A stretch of 64,000 nt of DNA, taken from assembly GCA_937941455.1 (NCBI GenBank), contig CALDHM010000002.1, forward strand, positions 145,748 to 209,747, given 5' to 3'. The position numbers and the translations under genes were made by a program. The notes under the pieces were generated by a model. That model made no database searches and was not told where the DNA came from. It saw only the letters and a list, made by a program, of their open reading frames with translations. This DNA comes from an uncultured Pirellulaceae bacterium (GTDB taxonomy: Bacteria > Planctomycetota > Planctomycetia > Pirellulales > Pirellulaceae). Of the stretch, positions 1 through 9,030 are shown piece after piece; position 1 is the first letter of the stretch, and every line of letters starts with the position of its first letter.

Positions 1-24
1 CGATCGCCGGCAAACCTAGATGAA

Positions 25-137
25 CCCTCGCCCACGCTTCGTGCTGCGGCGCGAGCACCCACCGTGTGATCGTGTCGGCAAACTCAAGACGGGTCCTCGC
101 TCACTCGTCGGGCTAACGTCGCTATCAGTTTTGGGAC
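25..137 (-). repeat. Dispersed repeat family A, copy 1 (half unit plus full unit)
   Basis: Read on the minus strand, positions 137 to 91 carry the family A core (TTAGCCCGACGAGTGAGCG after a CCCAAAAC start), and positions 49 to 25 carry a second half unit (GAAGCGTGGGCGAGGG). The same unit recurs at 8985, 23037, 29908, 53362, 57440 and 58857. This copy lies just downstream of the DUF1501 gene and in its sense direction. The half-plus-full arrangement is shared with the 53362 copy. Function is unknown; it is not an IS end that I recognise. Confidence 0.6.
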
Positions 138-143
138 GGGCTT

Positions 144-1424
144 TCAGCCGAACAGTTCCTCGATCGGTTTGGCACCGTTGGCGATTTTGATTGGCCGTCC
201 GCTGGTACTTGTGAAGGTCGTGCTCAGTGAAATTCCCAGCGCTTTGCAAATGGTGGCCATCAAATTTTCTGACGAGTAGGACGGTCCCTCAACCGCCGTC
301 CCATCATCGTTCGTTTTGCCGACGGCAATCCCCGGCTTCAATCCGGCACCACCGACCACCACGCTCCAGCAGCGGGCCCAGTGGTCCCTGCCGGTGTCGC
401 CATTGATCCGCGGCGTACGGCCGAATTCTCCCATCCAGATCACGGCGGTGTCCTGCAGCATCCCACGCTGCGCGAGGTCTTCGACCAGCGCGCTCATTCC
501 CTGATCGAGCGCCGGCAGGCGATCATTCTGCAGTGTCGGGAAAATGTTCTGATGATTGTCCCAGCCCCCGAGATTGACCTCGACGAAGGGGACTCCGATC
601 TCTACCAATCGCCGGGCCATCAGGCAGCCGCGGCCGAAATTGTTGTTGCCGTATCGCTCCCGCACGTTCTGCGGTTCCTGGTCGACGCGGAACGCCTCCA
701 TTTGTTTGCTGGTCATCAGATTGAGGGTCTTTTGAATGACCGCCGCATGCTCGGCGGCAGACGGCCCGCGGTTTTGTTTAATGAACCGCGTTTCCAGCGT
801 CTTGAGGGCCTGGACCCGCTCATACAATCGTTGTGCTTCCACCCCCATGTTGAGATTCTGCACGTTGCCGTTGCTGTCGACGACGAACGGCGCCCAAGCC
901 ATGCCCAGGAATCCCGGTCCCTCGCTGCCGCCGCCGATCGAGATGAACGGCGGAATCTCAAGATCGGTGCGGGAGGCGTGCAATTGATGTGAGATCACCG
1001 AGCCGTAGCTGGGGTACTCGATATTGGGCTGCGGAACGAAGCCGGTATGCATGTAGTACGTGCCACGCGTGTGATCGGCCTCGCGCGTGCTCATGTTGCG
1101 AACAATGGACAGCTTGTCCATCTGGCGGGCGATCTGCGGCAAGTGCTCGCAAATCTGTACGTCGCCCGCCGTGGCGATGGGGCGAAACGGGCCTCCCGTC
1201 GCGGTGCCCGGCTTGAGATCGAACAAGTCGATGGTGGACGGTCCCCCCCCCATCCAGAGCAAAATCGCTGCCTTGCCGCGGCGACGCAATTCGTTAGCGT
1301 GGGCTTGCAACGTGCCGCCAAGCGCCAGGGCACTCCCCAGCAATGCAGAGGCACCGGCCACGTGGGACAGGAAATGGCGACGATTCATTCCAGTTGGGGT
1401 TGGCCAAGGAGCGATGGGCTTCAT
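144..1424 (-). CDS. DUF1501 family Tat-exported protein
   Basis: A 426-residue protein of the DUF1501 family (alkaline-phosphatase/sulfatase-like fold), abundant in planctomycetes and of unknown biochemical role. A twin-arginine signal is visible (MNRRHFLSHV from residue 13, then a hydrophobic Ala/Leu stretch ending at AHA), so it should be exported folded. Family blocks seen are LWMGGGPSTIDLFD near residue 56, the VEVNLGGWDNH region and WMGEFGRTPRING toward the C-terminus. A GGAGA Shine-Dalgarno lies 8 bases before the ATG at 1424, which supports the start ahead of the Tat motif. It sits 69 bases downstream of the DUF1549/DUF1553 gene; such pairs are typical of planctomycetes and are probably co-transcribed. 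A nine-base C run at 1243-1251 encodes the Gly-Gly-Gly. Confidence 0.93.
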   Translation of the reverse strand: MKPIAPWPTPTGMNRRHFLSHVAGASALLGSALALGGTLQAHANELRRRGKAAILLWMGGGPSTIDLFDLKPGTATGGPFRPIATAGDVQICEHLPQIARQMDKLSIVRNMSTREADHTRGTYYMHTGFVPQPNIEYPSYGSVISHQLHASRTDLEIPPFISIGGGSEGPGFLGMAWAPFVVDSNGNVQNLNMGVEAQRLYERVQALKTLETRFIKQNRGPSAAEHAAVIQKTLNLMTSKQMEAFRVDQEPQNVRERYGNNNFGRGCLMARRLVEIGVPFVEVNLGGWDNHQNIFPTLQNDRLPALDQGMSALVEDLAQRGMLQDTAVIWMGEFGRTPRINGDTGRDHWARCWSVVVGGAGLKPGIAVGKTNDDGTAVEGPSYSSENLMATICKALGISLSTTFTSTSGRPIKIANGAKPIEELFG

Positions 1425-1493
1425 GTAAAATTCTCCGAAGTTGATCTTGCGGGTTGCCCGTCTGGAGTTACCCGAAGCACGGGCAAATCGTCG

Positions 1494-3194
1494 TTAGTGC
1501 ACGAAAATAAACTCGTTCGAGTTGAGGATGACCCACCACAAGTCTTGCAGAGCTTCCAGGCGGTTGCCATTGCGGGCTTGCAGCAGAGTTTGGGCGATTC
1601 TGATTTCTTCCCTGGTGGGCGGGCGCGATAAACCGGCCAAGAATAAACTTTTCACACCGTCCGATCCATTCATCGCCGCCGCGCTTACCAAGATGCCTGC
1701 ATTGGCCTGTGTCGCGTTACGCGTCATTTCGCCGTTGAACATCATCAAGATCTGGGGGATGGTCCCATTGAACGTTGTCGATTCACGCCCCTCATCGTTG
1801 CCGAAGGTCGTGGTGAACTGCCGTAGCCAACGATTGCGGCGAGCCTCTTGCTCCTCGTAGCTCAATTCGCGATCTGCGCCCCCGGTCAGCACCAGCAATG
1901 ATTCGTACAATTGCTCGGCGGTCATTTGCCGCAAATAGAAATGAGAAAACCGCGGCGGCTGTCCGAGTTGGGGATCGTCCAATTGATTGCTCGCATTGCA
2001 CTCGCTGCTAAGCGAGTACGGCTGCGACAATGCGATGGCAGCCATCAAATGCCGCAGATCGTAACCCGATTGCACGAACGACTCGGCGAGCCCATCAAGT
2101 AGCTCGGGGTGACTTGGCAGGTTGTGGGGGCCCAGGTCGTCAATGGGATTCACCAAGCCGTAACCAAAAAAGTGAGCCCAGATGCGGTTGACAATCGCTT
2201 TGCCAAAGTACGGCGAGCTGACGATCAAGTTGGCCAATTCCTTGCGGCGATTCACGACATTGACGTAACCACTTTTGGGGATTTCCGTTCCATCGACGAA
2301 AACCGGATAGGCGACCTTGAGCAGGCCGTTCCGCAACTCATAAAAAGCATCCGCTTCGTCGATCCGGCCGCTTTCCCCCGAATAATCTTGATCGGCCAGA
2401 ATCGGCGAATCAGCATCGGTGCGGCCGCGGAACGCGCGGACTTGCCGAAAGAAAGCGTTCAGTTCCCAATACTTCTGTTGTTTCCAGTCGTTGAACGGAT
2501 GGTTGTGGCATTGGGTGCATTGGACTTGCAGGCCCAGAAACAGCTGGCTGGTCGCGGCCGTCGCCTGAGCCGCCGAATCTTGGTTCACCTTGTCGATCAA
2601 AAAATTTGTGGCACCGTTGAAGTTGGGTGAGCCGGGTTGCGTGGTCCCTTCGGCAGTGATCAACTCCGTCACGAAGCGATCGTGGGTTTTTCCGCGAGCG
2701 AAACTATCGCGCAGGTACTTGTGCATCCCCTCGCGACTGATCAGCGAGTTGTTGTCGGTCCCTCCAGTTCGCCCGATGAGCAGGTTCGACCAGATCGTCG
2801 TCCAATGGCGAGCAAATTCCTCGGTGTACTCGTCGGAAAAGATCAATCGCTCCACCAGCGATTGTTTTTTGCTGTCGGATTTGTCATTCAAAAAACGATT
2901 GAGCTCGTCAATCGTCGGTATCCGACCGATCAGATCGAGGTGTACGCGCCGACACCACTCGCCGTCGGCGGCCGGCGAGCTGGGCTTCAAGCCATCGGCT
3001 TGCCACAATTCGGTGATCTCGGTGTCGATCAGACCGATCATTGATCGCCATTGCGAACTGCTTGCACTCTGGCCGGCCAACCAAGTTGGAGACAACAGCA
3101 GAAACAGTCCGCACAGGATCGCCCTCAAGCGCCAGCATTTCGTCGATGTGCACATGCTAGAGACCATCGGATTGGGCACGAGTAACCAATTCAC
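1494..3194 (-). CDS. DUF1549 and DUF1553 domain-containing exported protein
   Basis: A 566-residue protein with an N-terminal hydrophobic segment (about residues 23-40, ending near LAGQ), then a DUF1549 domain (about 50-250) and a DUF1553 domain (about 300-545). In DUF1549 the motif CTQCHNHPFNDW matches a CxxCH c-type haem site, which the family commonly carries. The function of these planctomycete proteins is not established; some sit in polysaccharide-degradation clusters as Planctomycete cytochrome-type proteins. The first codon is GTG at 3194; in-frame ATGs at 3167 and 3155 would also keep the signal, so the start is not certain. It is the first gene of a pair with the DUF1501 gene. Length is shorter than members that carry an extra PSD1 domain. 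Confidence 0.92.
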   Translation of the reverse strand: MNWLLVPNPMVSSMCTSTKCWRLRAILCGLFLLLSPTWLAGQSASSSQWRSMIGLIDTEITELWQADGLKPSSPAADGEWCRRVHLDLIGRIPTIDELNRFLNDKSDSKKQSLVERLIFSDEYTEEFARHWTTIWSNLLIGRTGGTDNNSLISREGMHKYLRDSFARGKTHDRFVTELITAEGTTQPGSPNFNGATNFLIDKVNQDSAAQATAATSQLFLGLQVQCTQCHNHPFNDWKQQKYWELNAFFRQVRAFRGRTDADSPILADQDYSGESGRIDEADAFYELRNGLLKVAYPVFVDGTEIPKSGYVNVVNRRKELANLIVSSPYFGKAIVNRIWAHFFGYGLVNPIDDLGPHNLPSHPELLDGLAESFVQSGYDLRHLMAAIALSQPYSLSSECNASNQLDDPQLGQPPRFSHFYLRQMTAEQLYESLLVLTGGADRELSYEEQEARRNRWLRQFTTTFGNDEGRESTTFNGTIPQILMMFNGEMTRNATQANAGILVSAAAMNGSDGVKSLFLAGLSRPPTREEIRIAQTLLQARNGNRLEALQDLWWVILNSNEFIFVH

Positions 3195-3772
3195 TTGGAA
3201 ACACGAGCAGCGGTCAGCCGATCGCGTTCCTTAGTTGATTCTATCCCACATTGTGTCCGACAAAACAGACTTTTTTCGAAAACCATGATCTGAAACGCGG
3301 TGGCGTCGGGTTTTCTCGCTAACCGCGGGGCAGCGTCCTGCGGACAGGAATGAACACAAAGCCGAGCGAAAAATCGGGTTGAGAGCCGAAAAGAGGGTAC
3401 GATTTCCCGCGGTGCCAATCCAAGCCTAAGCCGAGGTATTCGGAGTCAGTGGGTTCACAATTCGCGGCGGGCATCGAATTCCCTTGGGTACCCAGAACTA
3501 GCTGTGAACGAAACGACGATCTAGGGCAAGGTTAAACAACCGGTTAACGATTGCCAGGTCGCGCTATTTGCAATTCGCCGGATGAACGTTTTAAAACGAC
3601 CGAGCGGGTGATTGTGGCGAATGAAAATCGAATTGGCACCAGATTCGGAAGGTTCTAGTTCTTGGCGGCGGACGTTCAACCGCTGCGAATTTTACCTTGA
3701 AACTTGATTTCCGGATGCCACCAAGTGTTTAATTTTGCAACAGGTGTTCGATTTTGATACACGCAAAATAAT

Positions 3773-3800
3773 ACAGGCCACCGAGATCTCGGTGGCCTGT
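3773..3800. other. Perfect 28-bp palindrome, possible terminator or operator
   Basis: Left arm ACAGGCCACCGAGA and its exact reverse complement meet without a spacer. On the minus strand the hairpin is followed by ATTATTTTG, a weak T-rich tail, so it may be a factor-independent terminator for minus-strand transcripts. It is 359 bases beyond the stop of the nearest minus-strand gene, which is far. The absence of a loop base would equally suit a dimeric protein binding site. Confidence 0.5.
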
Positions 3801-4076
3801 TCAGTAAAAGGGAATTACTATTTCAGCCTTGACCAGAATTGCTTCCGGCCAAGGCTCTACCTCGTCTCTGTTCCGCCCCCGTCTCGTCTATCTCACTCAA
3901 CTTGTCGAGGGAGGTCCACTTCCTCGTTTATTAGTGGGCAATTTCTGTGCCAAATGTAAAATTTTCGGGAACGTAGTCCACTTGCCAAATTTTCGACGAA
4001 CATCTTCACAGTCAGTTCGCGGGGGCGTCCTCTGCTCCAAGTTCGCACAGCGAACCGACTATCAGCCGAACTCGCA

Positions 4077-4114
4077 GGGGGAAATCAAACGCCGACAAAG
4101 CGTTCGATTCCCCC
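4077..4114 (-). terminator. Hairpin downstream of the mfnB operon
   Basis: An almost perfect stem joins GGGGGAAATCAAACGC (4077-4092) with GCGTTCGATTCCCCC (4100-4114), one bulge and one mismatch, loop of seven bases. It lies 45 bases past the stop of the small membrane protein gene. There is no strong T run on the minus strand (a short TTCGGTTTT run exists on the plus strand), so it may end transcription only weakly or protect the 3-prime end. Confidence 0.4.
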
Positions 4115-4158
4115 TTCGGTTTTGCTCCTGAAGTCGCGGTTTTCAGGTGTTGCAACCG

Positions 4159-4380
4159 TTATTCACTCGGCCGTTTTCCAAACCGCCGCACGGCCCAAGC
4201 GAAAATTGCGGCGGCAGTCAGCGTTATCATCGGAGCCGCAGACGTAAGCGGAACGAAAAGATTCGCGCCTTTCGCCTCCTCCGCCTGCTGCGCCGAGTAA
4301 AAAAATAGATGTCCCCACATGGCGAACCACGCACTAAATACGGCGACAATCACCATCGCGAATCCGAGGGAGAACTTCAT
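4159..4380 (-). CDS. Small two-helix membrane protein coupled to mfnB
   Basis: A 73-residue protein. I take the ATG at 4378-4380, because it overlaps the TGA stop of mfnB in an ATGA arrangement and begins directly with a hydrophobic helix (residues about 3-27, LGFAMVIVAVFSAWFAMWG). A second helix follows at about 48-66 (SAAPMITLTAAAIFAWAVRRFG), and the C-terminus is basic. The longer frame upstream to 4623 is a shadow of mfnB. I do not recognise the family. Translational coupling suggests co-expression with MfnB, but no catalytic residue is evident and any link to the C1 pathway is inference. Confidence 0.65.
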   Translation of the reverse strand: MKFSLGFAMVIVAVFSAWFAMWGHLFFYSAQQAEEAKGANLFVPLTSAAPMITLTAAAIFAWAVRRFGKRPSE

Positions 4381-5201
4381 CGCGTCGTCCTTCGGTCTTT
4401 TAACGAATCCAAGGTGTTCTCCAAAGCAGACGGTTCGGTTTGTTGCCAAATGCTTTGCCGGAGTCGAATGACGGCACGCGGGTCGATCCGATCTGCGCGA
4501 CCGCCGCAGGTCACGGCTCCGCGGACACCGATCCAATCCGGCCTGATTTGCAAAGCGGTCCTTAAATTTTCGTCGCGGATTGATCCCGCGAGAACCAGAC
4601 GGATTCCAAGGCGGTGTGTCCATTCTCGAATCGCTTGTAGCCGATCGAGGTCAAGCAAATCGAAAATGCTCCCCGACGATTTGGAATAAGTATCGATCAA
4701 CAGATATTTCGAGCCACTGTTCGCCGCCAACCTGGCGATTTCTTCGACGGACGGCGCGGCAGCCGCATGATAATCGGCATAGGCAGCGGGGACTGCGGTG
4801 GCCGTGGTAGGAATCTCGGCAAGGGCCTTGCGCCAGTAGGCTTCCCAGTCGGTTTCTCCGGCCAAGCCCGCGAAGCCCAATTTCACAAACGCAGCTATCG
4901 CCAGGTGGACTCGTAGCCGTTGAGGATCAAACTCTGCTAACTCGCCGAGTGCGATGCTGAGCGGGCGCCGGCTCGCGAGCAGATCGCGAAAGGCGATCAC
5001 CGTCGAGGCCGCGACCGGAGCTAAAGGTCCCTTGGCCGGGGCCTTCAAATCCACGATATCCACGGCGTTGAGCAACTCCGCCAGCCACTCCGTCGGGTCT
5101 TGGAAGCTCACCAGCAAACCAGGTGGCGAGCGCTCGGATCGCGAGGTCTTGCCGGCGACGCCTGCCGCAAGTGATACGCACGGGGACTGGGACAAATCCA
5201 T
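4377..5201 (-). CDS. mfnB: (5-formylfuran-3-yl)methyl phosphate synthase (DUF556/MfnB)
   Basis: A 274-residue TIM-barrel enzyme. Family members condense two glyceraldehyde-3-phosphate molecules into the furan phosphate that leads to methanofuran. Seen in sequence: DIVDLKAPAKGPLAPV near residue 48, which holds the active-site Lys of the D-x-K-x-P motif; LLIDTYSKSSGSIFDLL in the middle; and VRGAVTCGGRADRIDP near the C-terminus. In bacteria this gene marks the tetrahydromethanopterin C1 pathway, and fhcB of that pathway lies at 48088. The family normally begins close to LLVS, here residue 29, so the first 28 residues may be an annotation artefact; a TTG or GTG near 5117 is an alternative start. 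It is coupled to the small membrane protein downstream. Confidence 0.88.
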   Translation of the reverse strand: MDLSQSPCVSLAAGVAGKTSRSERSPPGLLVSFQDPTEWLAELLNAVDIVDLKAPAKGPLAPVAASTVIAFRDLLASRRPLSIALGELAEFDPQRLRVHLAIAAFVKLGFAGLAGETDWEAYWRKALAEIPTTATAVPAAYADYHAAAAPSVEEIARLAANSGSKYLLIDTYSKSSGSIFDLLDLDRLQAIREWTHRLGIRLVLAGSIRDENLRTALQIRPDWIGVRGAVTCGGRADRIDPRAVIRLRQSIWQQTEPSALENTLDSLKDRRTTR

Positions 5202-5442
5202 GAGGCTCGACTACAATTCGAAGCGGGAATTTTTGCAGGTCGCGGGGCCGCTTTCGCGGTGCCGATCGATTGCGCTGCGTTCCAAAGAGGTTCTCACAGT
5301 TTAACACGATTCCATGCCGAGAAAATCCTGCTCGACGGGGATGGGACCTGCAGGCCGTGGCAGGGTCAACTCGGATTGATCGACAGGAAATTGACTTTTC
5401 GGCAGTGCTCTTGCCCGGTTTTGCGTCAGCGCAGCCCTAGCG

Positions 5443-6666
5443 ATGTTACCTCGTACCCCCATTCAGGATGAAACCACGTTGAACTTCGAACATATCGTCG
5501 AGAACTACCAACTGGTGAGGTACTGTCGCCGTATCGAAGATTGCGAGTACCTGGCCTTCGACACGGAATTTGTGTCTGAGAATCGTTACCGTCCGCAACT
5601 TTGTTTGGTGCAGGTCGCGACTCCGCTGGGTCTGGCGATCATCGACACGTTGTCTGTCGGCGACATGACGCCTTTCTGGAATTTAGTTTGTCGTCAGATT
5701 CCGCAGTGCATCGTGCATGCGGCGCGCGAGGAGTTTTTGTTTTGTCGGCGGGAGGCCAAGGCCCGACCGCGAAATTTGATCGACCTGCAATTGTTGGCGG
5801 CCTTCGCCGGCTTCGAATATCCAGCGGCCTATAGTTCGCTGGTCAGTCAGATTTTAGGGGAGCGGCTGGCCAAGGGGGAAACGCGAACCGATTGGCGTCA
5901 ACGGCCGTTGTCCAAAAAGCAAATTCATTACGCGCTCCAGGACGTTGCTCACTTGTATCCGATGTTCCAGGTCCTCCACAGCCAAGTGGCGAAACTCGGT
6001 CGCGAGGCCTGGTACCAAGAGGAAATTGACGAATGGCAGCGGCGTCTGGAACTGGCCGATTCCGAGGCTCAATGGCACAAATTGCCGGGTATCTCCAAAC
6101 TGAATCCGCGCGAGTTGGCGATTGTCCGCGAGTTATTTTTTTGGCGCGAGGAAGAGGCCGAGCGACGCGAACGGACGCCGCGAAAAATCCTCCCTGATGA
6201 TTTGATCGTCGAGTTAGCCAAGCGGGGCGAGCACCAGCCAGCGCGGTTGACCGCCATTCGCGGCTTGACACAACGCGTCAGCAGCCGCCATATCCCGGAG
6301 CTGGGCGATGTGGTGGCGAAGGCCTTGGCCCTGCCAGAGTCGGAACTGCCGACCAAAGTCGAGCCGCAACCGAACCCGAATATCGGAATTCTCGGCCAAT
6401 TCCTGACCACGAGCCTGACCTTGATTTGCCACGAGCGTCGCATCGCTCCCAGCTTGGTGGCCACGACCCAAGACCTCCGTCAACTGGCCGCCTGGAAGAT
6501 GGGCTTGATCGACCGCAAGGACGAAAAGCCGTTCCTCATGCGCGGCTGGCGCCGCGAGTTTCTCGCCGACTTGCTGGAGGATCTGATCAAAGGGCGCCTA
6601 GCCCTGCGAGTCCACAACCCAAAATCGGCAGCACCGGTCCAACTGGTGCGGTGGCCCACCGAGTAA
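5443..6666 (+). CDS. rnd: Ribonuclease D
   Basis: A 407-residue 3-prime to 5-prime exoribonuclease that trims tRNA precursors and other stable RNAs in the cytoplasm. The DEDD exonuclease domain (about residues 10-190) shows AFDTEF (first Asp and Glu), HAAREEFLFC and the TRTDWRQRPLSKKQIHYALQDV region with YALQDVAHL. An HRDC domain follows (about 215-300, RELAIVRELFFWREEEAERR then PARLTAIRGL), and a C-terminal extension to 407. Length suits the family. The ATG at 5443 has no clear Shine-Dalgarno; no in-frame ATG follows before the first beta strand. It is transcribed alone, divergent from mfnB. Confidence 0.93.
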   Translation: MLPRTPIQDETTLNFEHIVENYQLVRYCRRIEDCEYLAFDTEFVSENRYRPQLCLVQVATPLGLAIIDTLSVGDMTPFWNLVCRQIPQCIVHAAREEFLFCRREAKARPRNLIDLQLLAAFAGFEYPAAYSSLVSQILGERLAKGETRTDWRQRPLSKKQIHYALQDVAHLYPMFQVLHSQVAKLGREAWYQEEIDEWQRRLELADSEAQWHKLPGISKLNPRELAIVRELFFWREEEAERRERTPRKILPDDLIVELAKRGEHQPARLTAIRGLTQRVSSRHIPELGDVVAKALALPESELPTKVEPQPNPNIGILGQFLTTSLTLICHERRIAPSLVATTQDLRQLAAWKMGLIDRKDEKPFLMRGWRREFLADLLEDLIKGRLALRVHNPKSAAPVQLVRWPTE

Positions 6667-6877
6667 CCTCGGCTCACTGCCGCCGGCAACCAAGCGACCA
6701 TGACCGATGCCGCCATGCCATGCTCGGCTTGGTCCCATCTCCCGTCGCCCCACACGGACCATCGAGGTCCCACTCAACTGATGTCGCATAACGAATCGGC
6801 TCGCAATAGCTGGGCCTGCGGTTTAGAATCGTTCGCGAGGTATCGTCTCAACCATTTATTTCCTTCAGGGATTCAAC

Positions 6878-8980
6878 ATGAAGCGTCTCGTGCTGGCCTT
6901 TTCCGTTCTGCTGTGGATCGTCGGTGCCTACCAGCTTGATCATTGCCTCGGCCAGGCCGACTTGCGGATCGACCAGTTGCCGGGCTACGAAGCCTACCAG
7001 GCTGCCCAGCGAAATCGCGCCCGCAATCTGCGATCGGCAACCATCCAGTGGAGCAGCGACGGTCAATTCGCCAATCTAAAATCGGGCGATTTGGAAATAT
7101 CTCTGGATCTCAACACCTTTCAATTCGGCGAAAAACGCGTCGGCGAAATGTTGCAACTGTCGCTGCCACGACGGAGTTTGCCACAACGCGCGGCGGTGCC
7201 GCGAGCGGAACAACGACCCGTCGAACCGTCCCCCGATGGCCAGTGGAACGCCGTTTATCGCGACAACAACATCGTATTGGAACCCATTCCCGCCGACCGA
7301 ACCGCGCCGATCGTCGTGACTCGCGATGGCACCGATCGGCTGAGATACGGAACGGGATGTTGGGTGTACGGCGAGGAACTCGACCAGAAGGAGGCCATGT
7401 GGTGGTCGCCAGACTCCCGCAAGTTGGTGTTTTACGAAGTGGATGAACAAGGGCTGAAGGATTACCATCTGACGGTCGACAATTTTTCGCTGTACACCAC
7501 TCTCCACACGACGCGGTACCCCAAGGCGGGGGAGCCGAATCCCCAAGTCAACTTGATGGTGTACGACTTAGACACTCAAAAGACTCGACGCTTGACGATC
7601 GACGGCGAGCCACGCCAATATCTGTTCAACATCCAATTCGCGCCGAGCGGACGTGAGTTGCTGGTCAGCCGTACCAATCGCCGCCAAGATACTTTGGATA
7701 TTCTGGCGATTGACGTGGATACCAATCAGGTTCGCACCGTCGTCCGCGAGCAACAACCGACGTGGCAAAACAATCGCCCGATCATGCAGTTTCTCGAGGA
7801 TGGTGAGCGATTCGTTTGGGAAACCGAAGCAAACGGCTGGAAGAATTTTGAACTGCGGCATCTCGACGGTCGATTGATCCAAAAGCTGACCCACTGGGAC
7901 CGTTTCCCGTGTGAACGAATCGTCAAAATCGACGAGGCGGAGGGCTGGTTCTACTACACGGCCTATAGCGACGCGTTTCCGTACAACGAACAATTGCACC
8001 GCGTGCGACTGGACGGCAGTTCGGAGCAGCGGATAACTACCTCTCCCCTTCACCATACGAATTTCAATTTCGATCCGCTCGGCCGCTTCGTGTGGGCCAC
8101 TCGGCAGCAGATTGACACGCCCCCCGAGCAAGTCCTTTACGCTATGGACGGACGCGAACTCGCAAAACTCTCTTCGGAAGACAACGCCAAGGCGGACGTG
8201 AACGTGGAGATTTTTTCGTTCACGGCCGCCGATGGACAGACGCCGATCTACGGGGTCTTGCACATGCCGGAGGATTTCGATCCGAGCCGCAAATACCCGC
8301 TCCTGATTGATGTCTACGGCGGTCCGAACTCGCGCGGGTTGTCCAGTCAATTTGCACCGAACCATGCCCTGACCGCGTTCGGATTCCTCGTGGCCAAGGT
8401 CGGCAATCGCGGCACCTTGGGGCGCGGCAAGGCCTTCGAAAGTGCGACGTACCAACGTCTGGGGATTCTCGACCTCGATGATCAGGCCGACGCCGTAAAA
8501 TTTCTGGCCGCACGTCCCTACGTCGATGGAACCCGCGTCGGTATCTTTGGGCACTCCTACGGGGGGTATATGTCGGCCCTTGCGCTGTTGCGGTATCCCG
8601 AAGTGTTTCATGTTGCCGTGGCCGGTGCTCCGGTTACTGACTGGAAACATTACGACACGATTTACACGGAGCGATACATGCGAACGCCGCAAGAGAATCC
8701 CGAGGGCTATCGCGGGGGATCATGCGTCGAATTGGCGAAAAACCTGCGAGGCAAATTGTTCCTGATCCACGGCTTGATCGATGACAATGTGCATCCTTCA
8801 AATACCTGGGAGCTTGTCAAGAAATTGCATGACGAAAATAAGCGGTTTGATCTGATGATTTACCCCGAATTCAAACACGGTATCAGCAGCACGTACCCGG
8901 CGCTGCGCGTCGAGTACCTCTACCGGCACCTGATCGCCTCGCCGCAGACGCCGAGCAGCCGCGATACGACTGAGCATTGA
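6878..8980 (+). CDS. S9 family peptidase (dipeptidyl peptidase IV type), secreted
   Basis: A 700-residue exported serine peptidase of the DPP IV/prolyl oligopeptidase family, which removes Xaa-Pro dipeptides or cleaves small peptides. Residues 1-25 form a signal peptide (LVLAFSVLLWIVGAY core). A beta-propeller DPPIV_N domain covers about 90-440, with WWSPDSRKLVFYEVDE typical of it. The alpha/beta hydrolase domain covers about 480-690: nucleophile Ser near 560 in GHSYGGYMS, Asp near 635 in HGLIDDNVH, and His near 667 in FKHGIS. The conserved double-Glu substrate clamp of true DPP IV is not obvious to me. Monocistronic; a family A repeat follows the stop within about 5 bases. Confidence 0.93.
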   Translation: MKRLVLAFSVLLWIVGAYQLDHCLGQADLRIDQLPGYEAYQAAQRNRARNLRSATIQWSSDGQFANLKSGDLEISLDLNTFQFGEKRVGEMLQLSLPRRSLPQRAAVPRAEQRPVEPSPDGQWNAVYRDNNIVLEPIPADRTAPIVVTRDGTDRLRYGTGCWVYGEELDQKEAMWWSPDSRKLVFYEVDEQGLKDYHLTVDNFSLYTTLHTTRYPKAGEPNPQVNLMVYDLDTQKTRRLTIDGEPRQYLFNIQFAPSGRELLVSRTNRRQDTLDILAIDVDTNQVRTVVREQQPTWQNNRPIMQFLEDGERFVWETEANGWKNFELRHLDGRLIQKLTHWDRFPCERIVKIDEAEGWFYYTAYSDAFPYNEQLHRVRLDGSSEQRITTSPLHHTNFNFDPLGRFVWATRQQIDTPPEQVLYAMDGRELAKLSSEDNAKADVNVEIFSFTAADGQTPIYGVLHMPEDFDPSRKYPLLIDVYGGPNSRGLSSQFAPNHALTAFGFLVAKVGNRGTLGRGKAFESATYQRLGILDLDDQADAVKFLAARPYVDGTRVGIFGHSYGGYMSALALLRYPEVFHVAVAGAPVTDWKHYDTIYTERYMRTPQENPEGYRGGSCVELAKNLRGKLFLIHGLIDDNVHPSNTWELVKKLHDENKRFDLMIYPEFKHGISSTYPALRVEYLYRHLIASPQTPSSRDTTEH

Positions 8981-8984
8981 GAGC

Positions 8985-9030
8985 CGATCCAAACGCCATC
9001 GGCAGCGGTAACCCGCAGCGTCAGCAAGGG
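8985..9030 (+). repeat. Dispersed repeat family A, copy 2
   Basis: Contains the core GCAGCGGTAACCCGCAGCG followed by TCAGCAAGGG, closely matching the other copies. It begins about 5 bases after the S9 peptidase stop, in the sense direction, so it would lie in the 3-prime untranslated part of that mRNA. Confidence 0.65.

Larger units (their letters stand above)
3195..4158. other. 964-base intergenic region without a supported gene
   Basis: Between the start of the DUF1549 gene and the end of the small membrane protein gene. Open frames here (for example 3735-3959 and 3829-4131) lack signal, motif or ribosome-binding support. It holds a perfect 28-base palindrome at 3773-3800 and a hairpin at 4077-4114, both listed separately. 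The promoter of the minus-strand DUF1549 gene should lie in the first 100 bases; TAGAAT (minus strand, 3238-3243) is a possible -10 but has no good -35. Confidence 0.5.

Noticed and set aside
3829..4131. 100-codon frame in the 3.2-4.2 kb gap
   Set aside because: No start signal or motif, and it runs through the hairpin at 4077-4114.
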